Origin: Pezicula radicicola
Lineage: Eukaryota; Ascomycota; Leotiomycetes; Helotiales; Dermateaceae
Direction: 5' to 3'
Assembly (NCBI GenBank): GCA_003008705.1
Contig: PDUO01000038.1
Coordinates: 186,001-250,000 of the forward strand
Length of the DNA stretch: 64,000 bases
Shown: positions 1 to 11,648 of the stretch, piece after piece
Layout of the letters: every line of letters begins with the position of its first letter
How positions within the stretch are numbered: the stretch's first letter is position 1
Notes under the pieces: generated by a model
Database searches by the model: none
What the model was told of the DNA's origin: nothing
What the model saw: only the letters and a program-made list of their open reading frames with translations
Translations under genes and position numbers: made by a program

Positions 1-1934
1 TTCTCCCTCTCGCTTAGTATTGCACTTTTGATCCTCATTACATAAACTTGTACAAAAATGTATTATTGACTGTACAAGTCTACATTTTATAGGGTGGTTG
101 CCTGCCCAAAAAGGTTAGCTGTTACGTTATGGCCAGTGTATCGTTTTGACCAGGCACACTACCAGATGTAATGAGTTAAGGAACGAGAACCATTATTCCG
201 GAGGTCCGGGGTACATGATTATCCTACACGGTTATCATTTACCACAATTAACAACAACCGCCAATACCGTGGACGCATGGAAATGGACGTATGGAAAGGG
301 ACTGGCCAATTCAGGCTGAGCTAAGAAGCCTGCACGATTACCCGAAACCGAAACCGTGGGGGACCTCCCACAGACTTCTCAACAACACCATTCTAATGTG
401 GAAGTTCTTGAACTAACTAACGTCCCTTGTGGAGAACATCTTCGATGCACCTGCAATCAATAAACTCCTGATGCGGTAGTCTAGCGGCTTCATATGGGTT
501 CATTATTGATGAGGTAGTGGCAGTGAACAATAGTTCAAATCCAGGCCTCCTCGGAGCTAGGGATGATTTATTTATCTTCCCGGAAACGGTGCCATCGTTG
601 TAACCGACTGGAAACGTTTCCAAAGCTTCCAGAATTGTAGGCATGAGCTGGATGCATAAGACTTGTTTAGGTGTACAAGACTGTTGGGACGAGTCCAGCC
701 CCCACACACTTGCTAACAGAAATACTGTAGGCCAGGAAGGTGATTTCCATAGCCACTGCTCGCCATCCTGGGTTAATTTCCTTTTCTAGAAATATGAATC
801 GCAACCTGCGCTGTTCAATGGCCTGACAATTTCACTTCTCTTGAAGTATTATCCGGTGTTAAGCGACGCTGTCTCCTTTTCATGCCCCAGTTAAGCGATA
901 CCGCACGTGATCTCTCGAGCTCTCGGCACTTCTTTAGACCTAGACATTTAAAGTTTGTTGTGGCTGAAGACAGAGTTGTCCAATGCATGTTAAAAAAAAC
1001 TACAAGTACCAGGTTTTTCCCATCGAGTCTCGCGTTCTAGAAGTACAGGCAGACGTGTTGAGCAGCGCAATGAGGAGGGCATAAACTTCCTTGCTACCGT
1101 ACCTGCGGCGTCTGATATCAAGACAGGGTTAAGATTCTGAACCCCAGAGACCCCAAAGTCAACCAACAAAATTAACAAAGCACACCTAGCAATCCTCCGC
1201 ACTCCAAACCCCAAATCCCAACTCTCCAACAAGCTCTCAGCCAATCCAAACATCAATAATTCTCAAAATGACGTTACTTTACCCTTTATTCCCCTCCTTT
1301 CCTTGCATTCTCTCCTTATTTCTCCTCAAAATTCTCATGCTCCCCGTGAACACCCGCCTGGAGTCCCCGTTCAATCCCGCAGACGACCACATTCCTCTTT
1401 AGTCTAGATGCTTTTCCTCGACTTACCGAGCCGGAGTCGTACCGACATCTCCATAAATCCTCCACCTTTGGTTGACGCGGCCCGATTTCGAGACCCTAAG
1501 GTGGATATGAGAAGGTTTAAAGAAACAGGGGCTGTACTTGTACCCACTAGTGCAAGCGCCCAGAATTTGACAGCTTCTGCTGATCTGCCAGACTCCTGCA
1601 AGAAATGCTTGCTTTCTGTCAAGCCTTTTACGCACGTTCTTCTTCACCGCCATAATGGTTCGAGGTCTTGGGGAATACTTCGTGGGGCTCTGATTGTAGT
1701 TCTTGGCGCATACGTCGGCCTTTACAGGATCTAGCACCGGTTGGGGCCCGGTTTCTACTCCATACGGAGTAGAATGGTTTGCAATCTTCTCCATGCTCCA
1801 TGGAGACCGGAGAATCCTGACCATAACTGATAATAACTGTTACAATAGCAGATGACTGGCGGGTGACAGGTGGGATATGCCCACATGATAGAAGCGACGC
1901 CCGTTGGTAGGCTTCGGTGTTGCTCGGTATCTGA
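1..1934. other. Intergenic region, no supported gene
   Basis: Only short overlapping reading frames occur (for example on both strands around 1404-1824), without a recognisable domain or a consistent exon structure. A tRNA-like A box/B box pair lies at 477-542 but does not fold as a tRNA. The right end is the promoter side of the sugar transporter. Confidence 0.5.
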
Positions 1935-1951
1935 TTTTTTTTTTTATAAAG
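1935..1951 (+). promoter_or_regulatory. T-tract plus TATA box of the sugar transporter
   Basis: A run of T ends in TATAAAG about 100 bases before the ATG at 2050. It is followed by a CT-rich leader (about 1970-2015), a usual fungal promoter/5' UTR arrangement. Assignment to this gene is inference from spacing. Confidence 0.5.
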
Positions 1952-2049
1952 CACCTGCTCCCAGTAGGTTTTCCCTTCTCTCGTCTCGTTCCCTCTTTCT
2001 CTCGTCTCTCGCCTGTCTCATCGCGTACGTTCAATTTGAGAGGGAAATC

Positions 2050-3821
2050 ATGTCTCTTCTTCGGGGACACAAGCTGTCCGTGGCACAAATTGCGTTGATT
2101 GTAGCTCCCAGCTTCATCTTATTCGGCTACAACCAAGCTGGAGTCGGTGGCCTGTTATCTGTGAGTCAACTTCCAAGTCAAGAAAAAAGAAAGAACTCTT
2201 CGCTCCTATAAAACAGAAAGCTAATTTTCAAAGCTCCCCGATTGGACAAAGACATTCCCTGAAATTGACACCACCAACACTACTGGTGCCGTCAAGAGTC
2301 ACCATGCTACTATTCAAGGAGTTGTAGTTGCAACCTTTGTTCTTGGTGCTATGGTCGGCTGTCTTTCTTGCATGTACATCGGTGACATTCTCGGCCGGCG
2401 CAAGAACATCTTCATAGCTGCCTTATTGTCGCTGGTTGGAGAAGTCCTGTGCTCTTCATCCTTCGGACTCGCTCAGTTTATTGTTGGTCGTACCATCATT
2501 GGACTTGGAATTGGTGTTCTTAGCGCCACTGTTCCTGTCTGGCAGGCTGAGTGTAGCTCTGCTGCTAACCGAGGAAAGCATGTCGTACTCGACGGACTTT
2601 TCATGACGTAAGTCAAAACAGTCTCCTTCGAACCTGAAACCTTACTGACGTGATCTTGCTTAGCTTGGGATATACTCTTGAATCATGGATCAACCTCGGA
2701 GCATCACAAATCAAAACTGGACCCAACATCTCAGCATCTTGGAGAATGCCCCTAGCAATCCCAATCGCCTTCTCCATCATGCTAATGTCCTGCATATTCT
2801 TCATGCCAGAGTCACCCCGCTGGCTCATCAAAATTGGACGCGTAGAAGAAGCCACTCAGATCCTCGCTAGACTTAAGGACCTCCCAGTCGACGACCCCAT
2901 GATCGTTGCCGAAGTCGATGGAATCCAATATTCACTTGAAGAATCGACAGTCAAGAAAGCAAGCATGAAGGATATGTTTACCATGGGACCCGAGAAACTA
3001 TTTTATAGGTTCTGCCTGTGCATCTTACTTCAATTCTATCAGCAGATGTCCGGAAGCAATCTCATCTCAGTCTATGCACCAGTAATCTTCCAACAGAACC
3101 TCAAGCTTGACAGTCAGACGTCGAGAATCCTCTCAGGCGGAACCTTAACCTGGAAGTTTCTGAGTTCCTTCGTCGCATTCTTCACAATCGATAGATTTGG
3201 ACGTCGAGCTCTATTCATGTTTAGTGGAGTCGGGTAAGTTCGATTTTACAATCCAACTCAACGTTCAGAGAAAAAAGTGTTAAAAGGAAATATGCTAATT
3301 ATGATATAAATAGAATGGGAAGTTGCATGTTAGCTCTAGCAGTAGCAACCTCCTACCCAACAAGCAACAAATCCGCCTCAATAGCCAGCGTCTTCTTCGT
3401 CTTCTTCTACAACTTCTTCGTCCCAATAGGATTCCTCGGAGCAAACTTCCTCTACTGCGCCGAAGTAGCACCAGTAAAACTACGTGTTGGAATGGCCGCC
3501 ATCTCGACAGCAAACCACTGGCTCTGGAATTTCGTAGTCGTCATGGCCACTCCCGTCGCTATCGCTAACATCGGAAACTATTATTTCATCCTGTTTTCCG
3601 TTATCAGTTTTTGTATCCCGGTTTCCGTTTGGTTCTTCTACCCTGAGACTATGGGTCAGAGTTTGGAACAGATTGATGCTGTCTTTAGGGATAATGCTTC
3701 TCCGTTGGCTATTGTCAAGGCTAGTAAATTGTTGGCGAAGGGGGATGTGCAGCAGATTATGAGGGAGAAACAGGAGGAGAAACAGGTTGAGAATGTTTTG
3801 ATTGATAAGGAATCTGTGTAA
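2050..3821 (+). CDS. MFS sugar transporter (sugar porter family)
   Basis: Predicted plasma-membrane proton-coupled sugar uptake protein of 520 aa. Exons 2050-2160, 2234-2607, 2664-3233 and 3314-3821 join in frame over three GT-AG introns. The ATG at 2050 starts directly before the first membrane segment. Family marks are visible: GRRKN after the early helices, GRTIIGLGIG, a PVWQAE segment in the usual PxYxSE place, PESPRWL before the central loop, QQMSGSN in helix 7, DRFGRR, and PETMGQSLEQ near residue 462, close to the end of the last helix. Length and about 12 hydrophobic segments match the family. The substrate cannot be told from sequence; relatives include hexose, lactose and quinate carriers. 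It stands alone, with a decayed gene downstream. Confidence 0.93.
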
Positions 3822-5084
3822 CTATAACCGAGGCCGACGATTAGATGAATTCTGAATTTTGATGTTGGTGTTTTGGGAGTTTCTCTTTGGGGATTGGTGG
3901 TGATAGGTTCATAAGACGACAAAATGAAGATGATGAAATGAAGAATTTCCGAAACAAAAACTACATGACTTGTTGAATTCAGTGAATATGGGAATAGTCA
4001 TGTGATCATCCTACTACTGCACGTAGGCCCATCCCCACACAATAGCTTCCACACAGAACACAATATTACCGCTATTGCCACCACATGTTGCAGACCACTT
4101 ATATTGTACCTATTCAACATGACTTGATTACTTTTATTTGATATTTTCAGTATAAGAGACCTGTATTAACACAGCTTGTGTTAGTTCTAAGCGACGGAGC
4201 CCCCCTAGGAAATTTCTCTCTGGATACATAGGTACGAAAGTACGAAAGTGCATACTATAACCTAATCTCGCTTATATTCTCAATTCTAACTTAAACTTAA
4301 AAACAGTAAAGAATTTTATAACTTAAGACTCTCTCTCTTTAGAATCTATCCCTAGCATACTTGGTAAATGACAAAGTAGTAATATAACAACTAGAAAATA
4401 ACTAATATAACCACAGGAACAGGAATGGAAGGAAATATTTACAAGATGATGCGTTCGTCTCCTTCATCTTCATTGACTCGGAAGAATGGTAGTTGTGTCT
4501 GTTGCTTATAACCTGGTGACCCTACTAGTAGGAACAATTTCTTGAAAGTCGGGAGGAGAAGAACATTGAATAAGAAATAGTACTCCGAAATCAAATCAAA
4601 TTTCGGAGACCATATTTTGAGTCCTCTTAAGCACTAGCAATCAAGTCAATATTTTAATAGTAATTCCCGACCTTCAATCGTGATTCTGAATTATTCTGAC
4701 ACGTGACGTCGTCGCTTAGCTTCAAAAGAGGGCGACTTCACTTAAAAATGTATCATGTTCAGATCGGTATAGCATTGGCCTAGCATAGAAATAGGGAATT
4801 TGCTTTCAAAACGCTGCAATTGTGCGAACGAAGCATTGAGAGCTGTTAAGGAGAGCAGCACTCATAAGACGCAGACTGGAGTACGAAACTGCAACTTAAT
4901 TCGTCTCGCAACTTTCTCCAATGATTAACCAAGGATTTTTGACTACGGGACTAAACTATCAGCGTTTTTAATAACCACAACTTTTCCCAAACGCCTCCTT
5001 TTCCGATTCGCAAGGACATACGTTCGTTTGTCAGTCCATAACTTGTTGCCAGCTATCACTAACTAGAGTCTCTGTCTCTGGCAT
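3822..5084. other. Intergenic region with AT-rich island
   Basis: No gene seen. About 4200-4450 is strongly AT-rich and full of TA steps, with CTATAACC- and ACTTAAA-like words, similar in character to 13540-13800. This is what a repeat degraded by RIP (C to T in CpA) looks like, but no transposon motif survives. Confidence 0.4.
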
Positions 5085-6779
5085 CTAGCCACCTGGATCC
5101 TCTCTCTCAGAAATGCTCCTCTTGCCCTTCTCCGTTCTGGGCGGATTCATCGGTTCGAATGGCGGGTGGCCTTTCCTGATACGAGAAAGCTCATGAAGTC
5201 CAAACTCATAGAATAATGAGGCTGGCCGCGACTGTATTTGATGAATCTTAGAGTCAGTAGCGCTAGCATCTTTGAGATCGTTGACAGCCTTCCTTTTGGC
5301 TTTAATCGCCTTTGGAAGTCTCTGCAAATCTAAAGGCACGTGACGAAGCCTTTGAATATCGTCTGAGGATAGCTCATCGTGGTCTCCCTTGAGATAAGAG
5401 ATGATGAGCTTTTGTTCCTTGTCGGTCCGTCGCCAGCCCATTGAGGACTTTGCCTTTTGCCTCTCTGCTCGCTCAGCCAGTGCTGTATCCTTTTCTTCCT
5501 GGGTCATATGATGGTAGTTCTGCTGTTTATGCTCATCATCGCACTTAGACGTCCATAAGCATGAATAACGCTCCGACCCGGTGAATTCACACACCCCATG
5601 CGCTATAAGGGCAAAGTTCAAGACCAACGAGTCATCGGGGAGGAAACGGATCCGGTGGTTGAGTTCCGGGAGACAGAAGTCGCCACCATCATATTCACCC
5701 CAGTTCGTCAAACAGCCCATAACTTTCCGAGCATCTGACCCGTCCTTATGGACTGAGACACAGAGGTTGCCATTGACCGCCCCAAAAGTATGCACCTGTC
5801 AAGGACTATGCTGTTCAAGGCCTGTACCTGCCTCGACCATACCCCGTCGATGCCGTTGTGCCTTGCCATGATTTTCCGGATCCGTTATTTTCCAAAGATC
5901 GGCTAAGCATGTTTCGATGGGCAACATCTTCAAGAGAAGACTATCCACGGCGGCTATCTTTGCTTGCTTCTCTGGTGAGTCCTTTATGTTTCCGCCCAGA
6001 TGGTCCGAATGAAAAGAGTGGCCCCAAGGAGCAGAGCCGTAGAAGGCATCATTTAGATGGCCTTCTGCGGCACATATGCTAAAGTGGATAGATCCATGAC
6101 CAAGTCCTTGAGCTCGGAACCATGAATTAGCTCCTTGGTGGAAGTCTTTATCATTGATTCGAGCACCTTCTGACAGGGCTGGCAAGGGATGGGCCTCGAC
6201 AAGGGCGGCTCCAATCTTCATGTTTCTATCATTCAATGGTTCCATCTCTGACAGGTCGACCAACTCCAATCCGCGATACCACTCATTGTTTCCATTCTGG
6301 AGGTAGACACCTAAAGGTTCACGCTCCTGGTCGACAAATCGGCTGCCGTAAGAGATTGTGCACTCTTTCGGTACCATCCGGTCTTTGACGTTCGGGTTCT
6401 TGGGAACAAGCTAGCGCTTCAGCACGGGAAGGACAATTTCCTGTGCTTTATCATGAAGGATTTCAATCCACTCCTCGATGTGTTCTAATCTTGGGAGTTT
6501 GTTCTCTGACATTGTTGGGTCGAGTCGGATTTGGTCTCCTGCGTACGCAGTTAGGGTACAGACTGCAAACCCCTCTACCAATGGACATTACCTCTATCCT
6601 TTACTGACTTTACCCAGTCTTTGAACATGGGACCTTGCCAGATCTCGAGCTCTGCGCGGCGTTTAATGACGAGTTGTCGACACTTTTCCTGAGCCGCAAG
6701 TAATTCCTTCACAGTAGGGGCGGGCTGTGAATGTTCGGGGGAGGAGGGGAATCTTGTTTATCGTTGCTTCGGAATCCAT
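5085..6779 (-). pseudogene. Decayed 2OG-Fe(II) dioxygenase gene (TET/JBP-like type)
   Basis: One frame runs from about 6538 to 5085 but is broken by a TAG at 6413-6411 and a TGA at 5801-5799. An upstream exon (ending at 6592, intron 6539-6591 with GT-AG ends) joins in frame; the likely ATG at 6779 is in another frame, so a frameshift or extra intron is needed. The C-terminal part keeps a 2OG-Fe(II) core: HKDGSD (the H-x-D iron ligands), then GGDF and LPEL strands, a distal His in LIAHG, and an Arg in SERYS. This arrangement resembles fungal TET/JBP-like dioxygenases, which often travel with transposons. The TAG would be CAG before a C to T change in a CpA step (the RIP context); the TGA would be CGA. 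Alternative: an active gene with unusual introns. Substrate unknown. Confidence 0.65.
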
Positions 6780-8189
6780 TGTATGCGTGATACGAAGAGA
6801 ATCGATTGAAAGCCCTTGGTAAATTTTGCTAGAAATTCGGTGCAATTGTGTATCTAAGAAGGCTGTATCACGAAGAAGAAGGAGAACGGGGAAAAGAAGC
6901 AGTTCAGGTGATCTGACATGCTAACGAGGGTTATGGGGTTAGGACCGCAGCTTCTTAGCGCGATTTTGTCTGCGACCCGCTGATTATTGCTAGGCGCCAT
7001 AATAAGGTCTGAGGAGGATAAAAAACAATCATAAAGGTACTAAGGATACTCTAGATTTAAAATTACAGCTTAAAACATAATGCACAAAGTAACTACTCTA
7101 TAGCAAGCGGTACGTCAAAATTCCGAAACAATTGTACAATTAAACTAAAGAACAGTAAGCTCTGGAAGACAAAGAGGTCTCTTTATAGCTCGAGACTATT
7201 GAGCTTGTTCTTTGTGTAGTTTGTTCAAAGGGTTGACAATTAGGCACCTAGTCAGTCAAACGACAACGGCAATCCCAAACCAAATAGAGCAAACAAGACC
7301 ACTCAATAGAATGGCTTTATTCGACTAGACAGGTTCTTGGCACCATTAGCTGGGTATGCAAGCATGCGTTGCGGAAACCTAGACATGCCCGACCTCCAAA
7401 TGCAGAAATCCGACTCGAACTCCTCGGGCATTTGACACACACACTATCGTCTATGCATATCCCTAGCTCTAACTATGACCAATGTATCGCGCGAAAATAT
7501 CCGTGCCGTATTGTATCATGACGCATCCACGTCTGCTTTGATCTGGTCCTTTGCTCGCCTTCTGTCCGAAACGATTGCTGGAGAACTAAAGGCAACGATT
7601 TTTATGGTAGTGGAGGCCGAGAAAGAAAGCGAGGTCGGAACTATCAATCGAGGGTCGAGGGAATGTCGAAAGTCGAGGTTCGTTGTCGTTGTTCTTGATG
7701 TTGTTGAGGCTGGGCAGGTCACCGGGGCTACTCGTAATGTCATCGCTTACACAAGCCAAATGACGTCTCTTCACGACTTCCCTTTCGCTATCAACAATCT
7801 CAACACGTAAAAACCCCAATCTTTTTAGTCTACCGTGTCATTGCCGCCCTTCAGAATATCTATTTTCTAATGTCAATCTTATTAGGAACTGCACTCCCCT
7901 CGCCTGAGCATCCTCTTTGAGAAGGGATTGCTGTTACGAGCTAGAGGCAAAAGATCCTCATACATACGTCCCACCACGTAACGACTACTTATCAACGATC
8001 TTTCATCTCCCAAAGGAAAGCAACTTCGGTGCTTTGCGAATATTGCAGGCAGATTTATGTCGCAGGAACAAACCCGGACGGATATAATGTCTGGGTCCTG
8101 CGAGCAGGATCACCAATGTGCGAATAGTTGCTTCTGCGCCACTACACGGCTTCTTCCAGTACCACATCTTCACAGCCAAATAAAATTAG
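6780..8189. other. Intergenic region, one doubtful small ORF
   Basis: 7020-7200 is AT-rich and featureless. A 111-codon ATG frame at 7475-7810 (+) overlaps open frames on the other strand and shows no domain, signal peptide or codon regularity, so it is not called as a gene. Confidence 0.45.
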
Positions 8190-9959
8190 TTAAGCCCTCC
8201 ATCCTCTTGTCGTTGCCACTGGCCCTTTGAAAGAATACCTGGCCCTGAAAAAATAATCGGCAAGACTGGCGACAACCGCCATTACAAACATCAATGAACC
8301 CCAATTGAATGACTTCACGTCTACATAGTTTGCATTAGGCCAGAATGCCCAGAAGCCAGCAAATATCGAATATAGGAATCCTGCAGCGTTAATAGGCACT
8401 CCCCAGCGACCGAGACCCCAAGCTCGAGCTGGAGGAAGAAGTTCTGGATGGCGGATGCGTCGTACGAGCACGCAGCCGATGGGTATTATGAAACTAACCA
8501 TCAGGGCAATGAGATTGAGGGAGATTATAGCATCGAAAGCTACTTCTGATCCAAGATTTATGAGAGACGCAACGATGATGAATAGGTTGGTCCACAATAC
8601 GGCATTATCAGGCACCTGGTATTTCGGGTCGATGTGGGAAAGGTGTTTGCTGAACGGAAGACCATTATCGCGAGCAAAAGCCCATGTGGCCCGCGATGTA
8701 GCGAGATTAAAAGAAAGAGTGGACACGAATATTAGGAAGAGTGCGATGAAAATCAACCCATTTATACCGCTGGTTGGGACACTTTGTCGGAGAACCCAGA
8801 TAAAAGGGAACCCTGTCTCGTCGGAAATGGCGTTGTTAATATTGGTAATTGCGAAGAGGAATGACACGAGGAAGACGAAACCCAAAGTGCTGTTCGCAAG
8901 GTAACTGGCTATTAATGCTTTTGGGACGGTGGTGCTGGCATCGACAATTTCTTCCGAAATATGCGCAGCCATATCGACACCTTTTTAGTATCAGCGGAGA
9001 ATTTTTCAGTGAAGGAGGCTATCTTACCAACGAGAGCGTAAAGACATGTACTTTGTCCAATCATCAAGCTTATTGGAATCGACGTCCAGCCGCCCTCATC
9101 AGTAAATTGAGTAAATGCGGTAGTGGGTGTATTTCGTGGGGATAGTACCCAGAAAACAATCACGTATACCATAAATGCACCTATGTGTACAACCAACGCC
9201 ATATTTTGCACGACAGGCATTGCTCTAGAACACCATCTATTGAGGGAGTAGCAAGGGATTATCGTCGCAAATACAAAAAGCGTGCCCTGCCATTGAGTGG
9301 GTGAGTAGCTTGGATAGTCCAGCGTGATGAATGACTGTATGATTGTTCCAACGAGAAAAGGTCCTGCTGCAGCTCCAGCTTGCAACGACAAAGTGGACAT
9401 CCATCCTGTCAAATGGCTGAGAAATTTCTGGTAGCGCGGTGGAGAAAACTCTGAGACCCAGTGGTACTGTCCTCCAGATGTGGGTGCCATTGATGCCATT
9501 TCTGCGAGGGACAAGTTGACGAGTAACATACCAAAGAAATTCCACACATATGACCAAAATAAGCCGGCCAGTCCTCCGTCACCAAGGCCTTGTGTTACTG
9601 CACTGAAGGGTTTTAGCATTCCTCATAACTCGAATTGAGAGTCACTCACAACAAAAGGAGTTCCCAAGTGCCCTGTGTCAACATCAGAAAACTGAAGGTG
9701 GAAAGAGGCCGAAAACTTCTCTAACTTGAGGTTAGTTGTGTCTGAGGAAAAAAATGTGAGGTTTACTAGCTCTCAGTTCTTGAATTTTCCCCATGCGCTC
9801 CATGTCCTTGCGATCCATACTGGTAGACCCAAACCGCCCGATGTGCCTATGATAACTGTCATCGAAGTCGACATGGTCAACAGCATCGAATATTTCCGTC
9901 CTCGAGTTCGTTCTTACAACGGACACACCATCGGGAGTGGTAGGCGGACGCTCGTTCAT
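8190..9959 (-). CDS. APC-superfamily amino-acid/amine permease
   Basis: A 541-aa transporter results from exons 9959-9771, 9720-9650, 9602-9028 and 8980-8190. The N-terminal cytoplasmic part ends in DRKDMERMGKIQELR, a block usual before helix 1 in fungal GABA/choline-type permeases. It runs into RSFRPLSTFSF and TQGTWELLLF, then SGGQYHWVSEF and ALVGVDMAAHISEE near residue 280, the conserved segment around helix 6-7. About 12 hydrophobic segments follow. Introns 2 and 3 (47 nt each) are GT-AG. Intron 1 (9721-9770) only keeps frame if it starts with GC (GCTAGT); its branch point CTAAC and TAG end look normal. If that is wrong, a one-base frameshift is present and the gene may be damaged. Substrate (GABA, choline or another amine) is not decidable here. 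Confidence 0.88.
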
Positions 9960-11648
9960 CTTGAATACAAACACATCCAGAAGGAGGCCAAATGCAAGGT
10001 CAATCAGATTGCTGGCAAAAAAACAAAGAAAGAAAGGAAGGAAGGAAGAAAGAAAGAAATTGAGAACAAACTTTTGAGAAGATCGTCCCAAGGTGACGTA
10101 AGCATCGAGAAAATATTGAATGCTTCTACGAAGTACAGCATCCAAAAGACGGGAAGCACACTTACTGTACTAGTGAGTGACATACCCACGTGTCTGTTCC
10201 ACTTGCATATTCTCAAAAGTCAATACCGCACGCCTAGGAGTGGTTTTTGGTAGCATGTCGATTACCACCTCGGTGATCCAGCCTTCTTCGAGAACAACCT
10301 TCCAAGGCTCAACTGCTTGCTTATCACACGTCATACAGCCCTTCCGCTTTCAAACTCTACGACGACCGTCTAGCTCCAGGACTTACCTTTGTCATTCCGC
10401 CTACGAGACCAATGGTTGTGATTATCGTCAAAAATCAACAAATTGAGAAATCACTAGCGGGAAACGCTCTTGTAGTAAGCCCTGAAAACTAAAGCTTGGT
10501 ACTCTTTAAACGAGGATCTGGCAGTGCTCAGTGGCTGTCAGAACCACGTGGGAAACATCACTTTTCATGGTTTGTTACAAGGCCTATCCTTGCTAGTAAT
10601 TTATAAATTTGTTGAGTTTTGACGGTATATTCGATCAAATGTAAAAGATGTGACCTCTCGCCATTCAGCACCATAGGGCTGGTAGGTGCTCTTTTTATCA
10701 ATAAGTCTCTCAATACATGTCTGAGATCCAGCAGATATGTTTCCCCTCAGCAAAGAATTGTCAAAAAGACCCATGTATAGGCGAACGAGCCGACGACTCT
10801 CCAGACCGCGGTAAGCTATTCTTGTCTTACTACATAAGCTTTCACTATAAGAAATCCACGGCGAAGCCTGTGGCACGCGGCGCCATAAAGATTCATCTTG
10901 TTAAAGCTGATTTACGCAGGGTCCAATATTGAACACAGTTTTCGCCAAGAGATGCCTCCTCAATCAATCAAGCAGATCCACTCGCGTATATCTTACACAA
11001 GGCACAAGAGGCTTCCTCAAACATTGTGTCTTCTGACGGTTGACAGTAATCTCTGCTGACAAAAGCGGGAGTCAGATCCAGCTCCCAGGCAAGACCAATC
11101 GAAGACGCTTTTCTTGGTGACGCTCTAGACTCTACATTTGGAATGGGCTAAGCGATATACTTTCGCACTATTCTCTACACGGAAGGCTAGCACCCAACCA
11201 AGTCGTATAAAATACATACGCCCTGGGGTTTCTGAAATTCTCAACTAAAATCTTAGGAATGCAAACGCATTCAAACTCCCACTAGGCATGAAAGCAACGC
11301 AAAGACCGTATCCGTAATGGGCGTCGACAATCATGATTCATGAGTTCGAATCCTACCTCATACCTTGTTCACCTCGACCAGTCTGCACTTCAAGGCTGGC
11401 CAGAGTTGTTTATGAATTTCCCAACCAGTAGTATGTCTTTGGATGTTGTATTTGATTCTCTTTCCTCTTCATTCGTGTCATGGAATAAAGAACCAACAGA
11501 AGCTCCCCCGAAAGCTTAGCACTGGAAGTAAAGAGCATTGGCCGCCAGTCTAGAGAACTCCCATCGAATACATATGGATATCACTAAGATAACACTATCT
11601 CCTTGTCTTGTTTCTTTCCTTTAAGAGGGTAAATTCTCTTGATCGGGA
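9960..11648. other. Intergenic region
   Basis: No supported gene. It holds a purine-rich simple repeat (10019-10058) in the permease promoter and unassignable short frames. A perfect tRNA B-box word (GTTCGAATCC) at 11344-11353 has no pairing T-stem and no A box at the right distance, so it is not a tRNA gene. Confidence 0.45.
10019..10058 (+). repeat. Simple purine repeat (GAAA/GGAA)n
   Basis: About 40 bases consist almost only of A and G as AAAG/GGAA units, about 60-100 bases upstream of the permease ATG at 9959. On the permease strand it is a pyrimidine tract, as often seen in fungal promoters/5' UTRs. Confidence 0.7.

Noticed and set aside
1404..1824. Overlapping ORFs on both strands (72-133 codons)
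   Set aside because: All frames open in the same place, no domain, no exon logic and some start with non-ATG codons; typical chance frames.
4187..4719. Perfect 10-base inverted repeat CTAAGCGACG/CGTCGCTTAG around the AT-rich island, looking like MITE ends
   Set aside because: For 10-base arms within about 600 bases, dozens of such pairs are expected by chance in 64 kb, the similarity stops after 10 bases, and no target-site duplication is visible. Other TAAGCGA words in the window are at about chance frequency.
7475..7810. ATG ORF of 111 codons
   Set aside because: No recognisable domain and mirrored by open minus-strand frames; support too weak to call a gene.
11337..11360. tRNA B-box word GTTCGAATCC
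   Set aside because: Flanking bases do not form a T-stem and there is no A box at the right distance.
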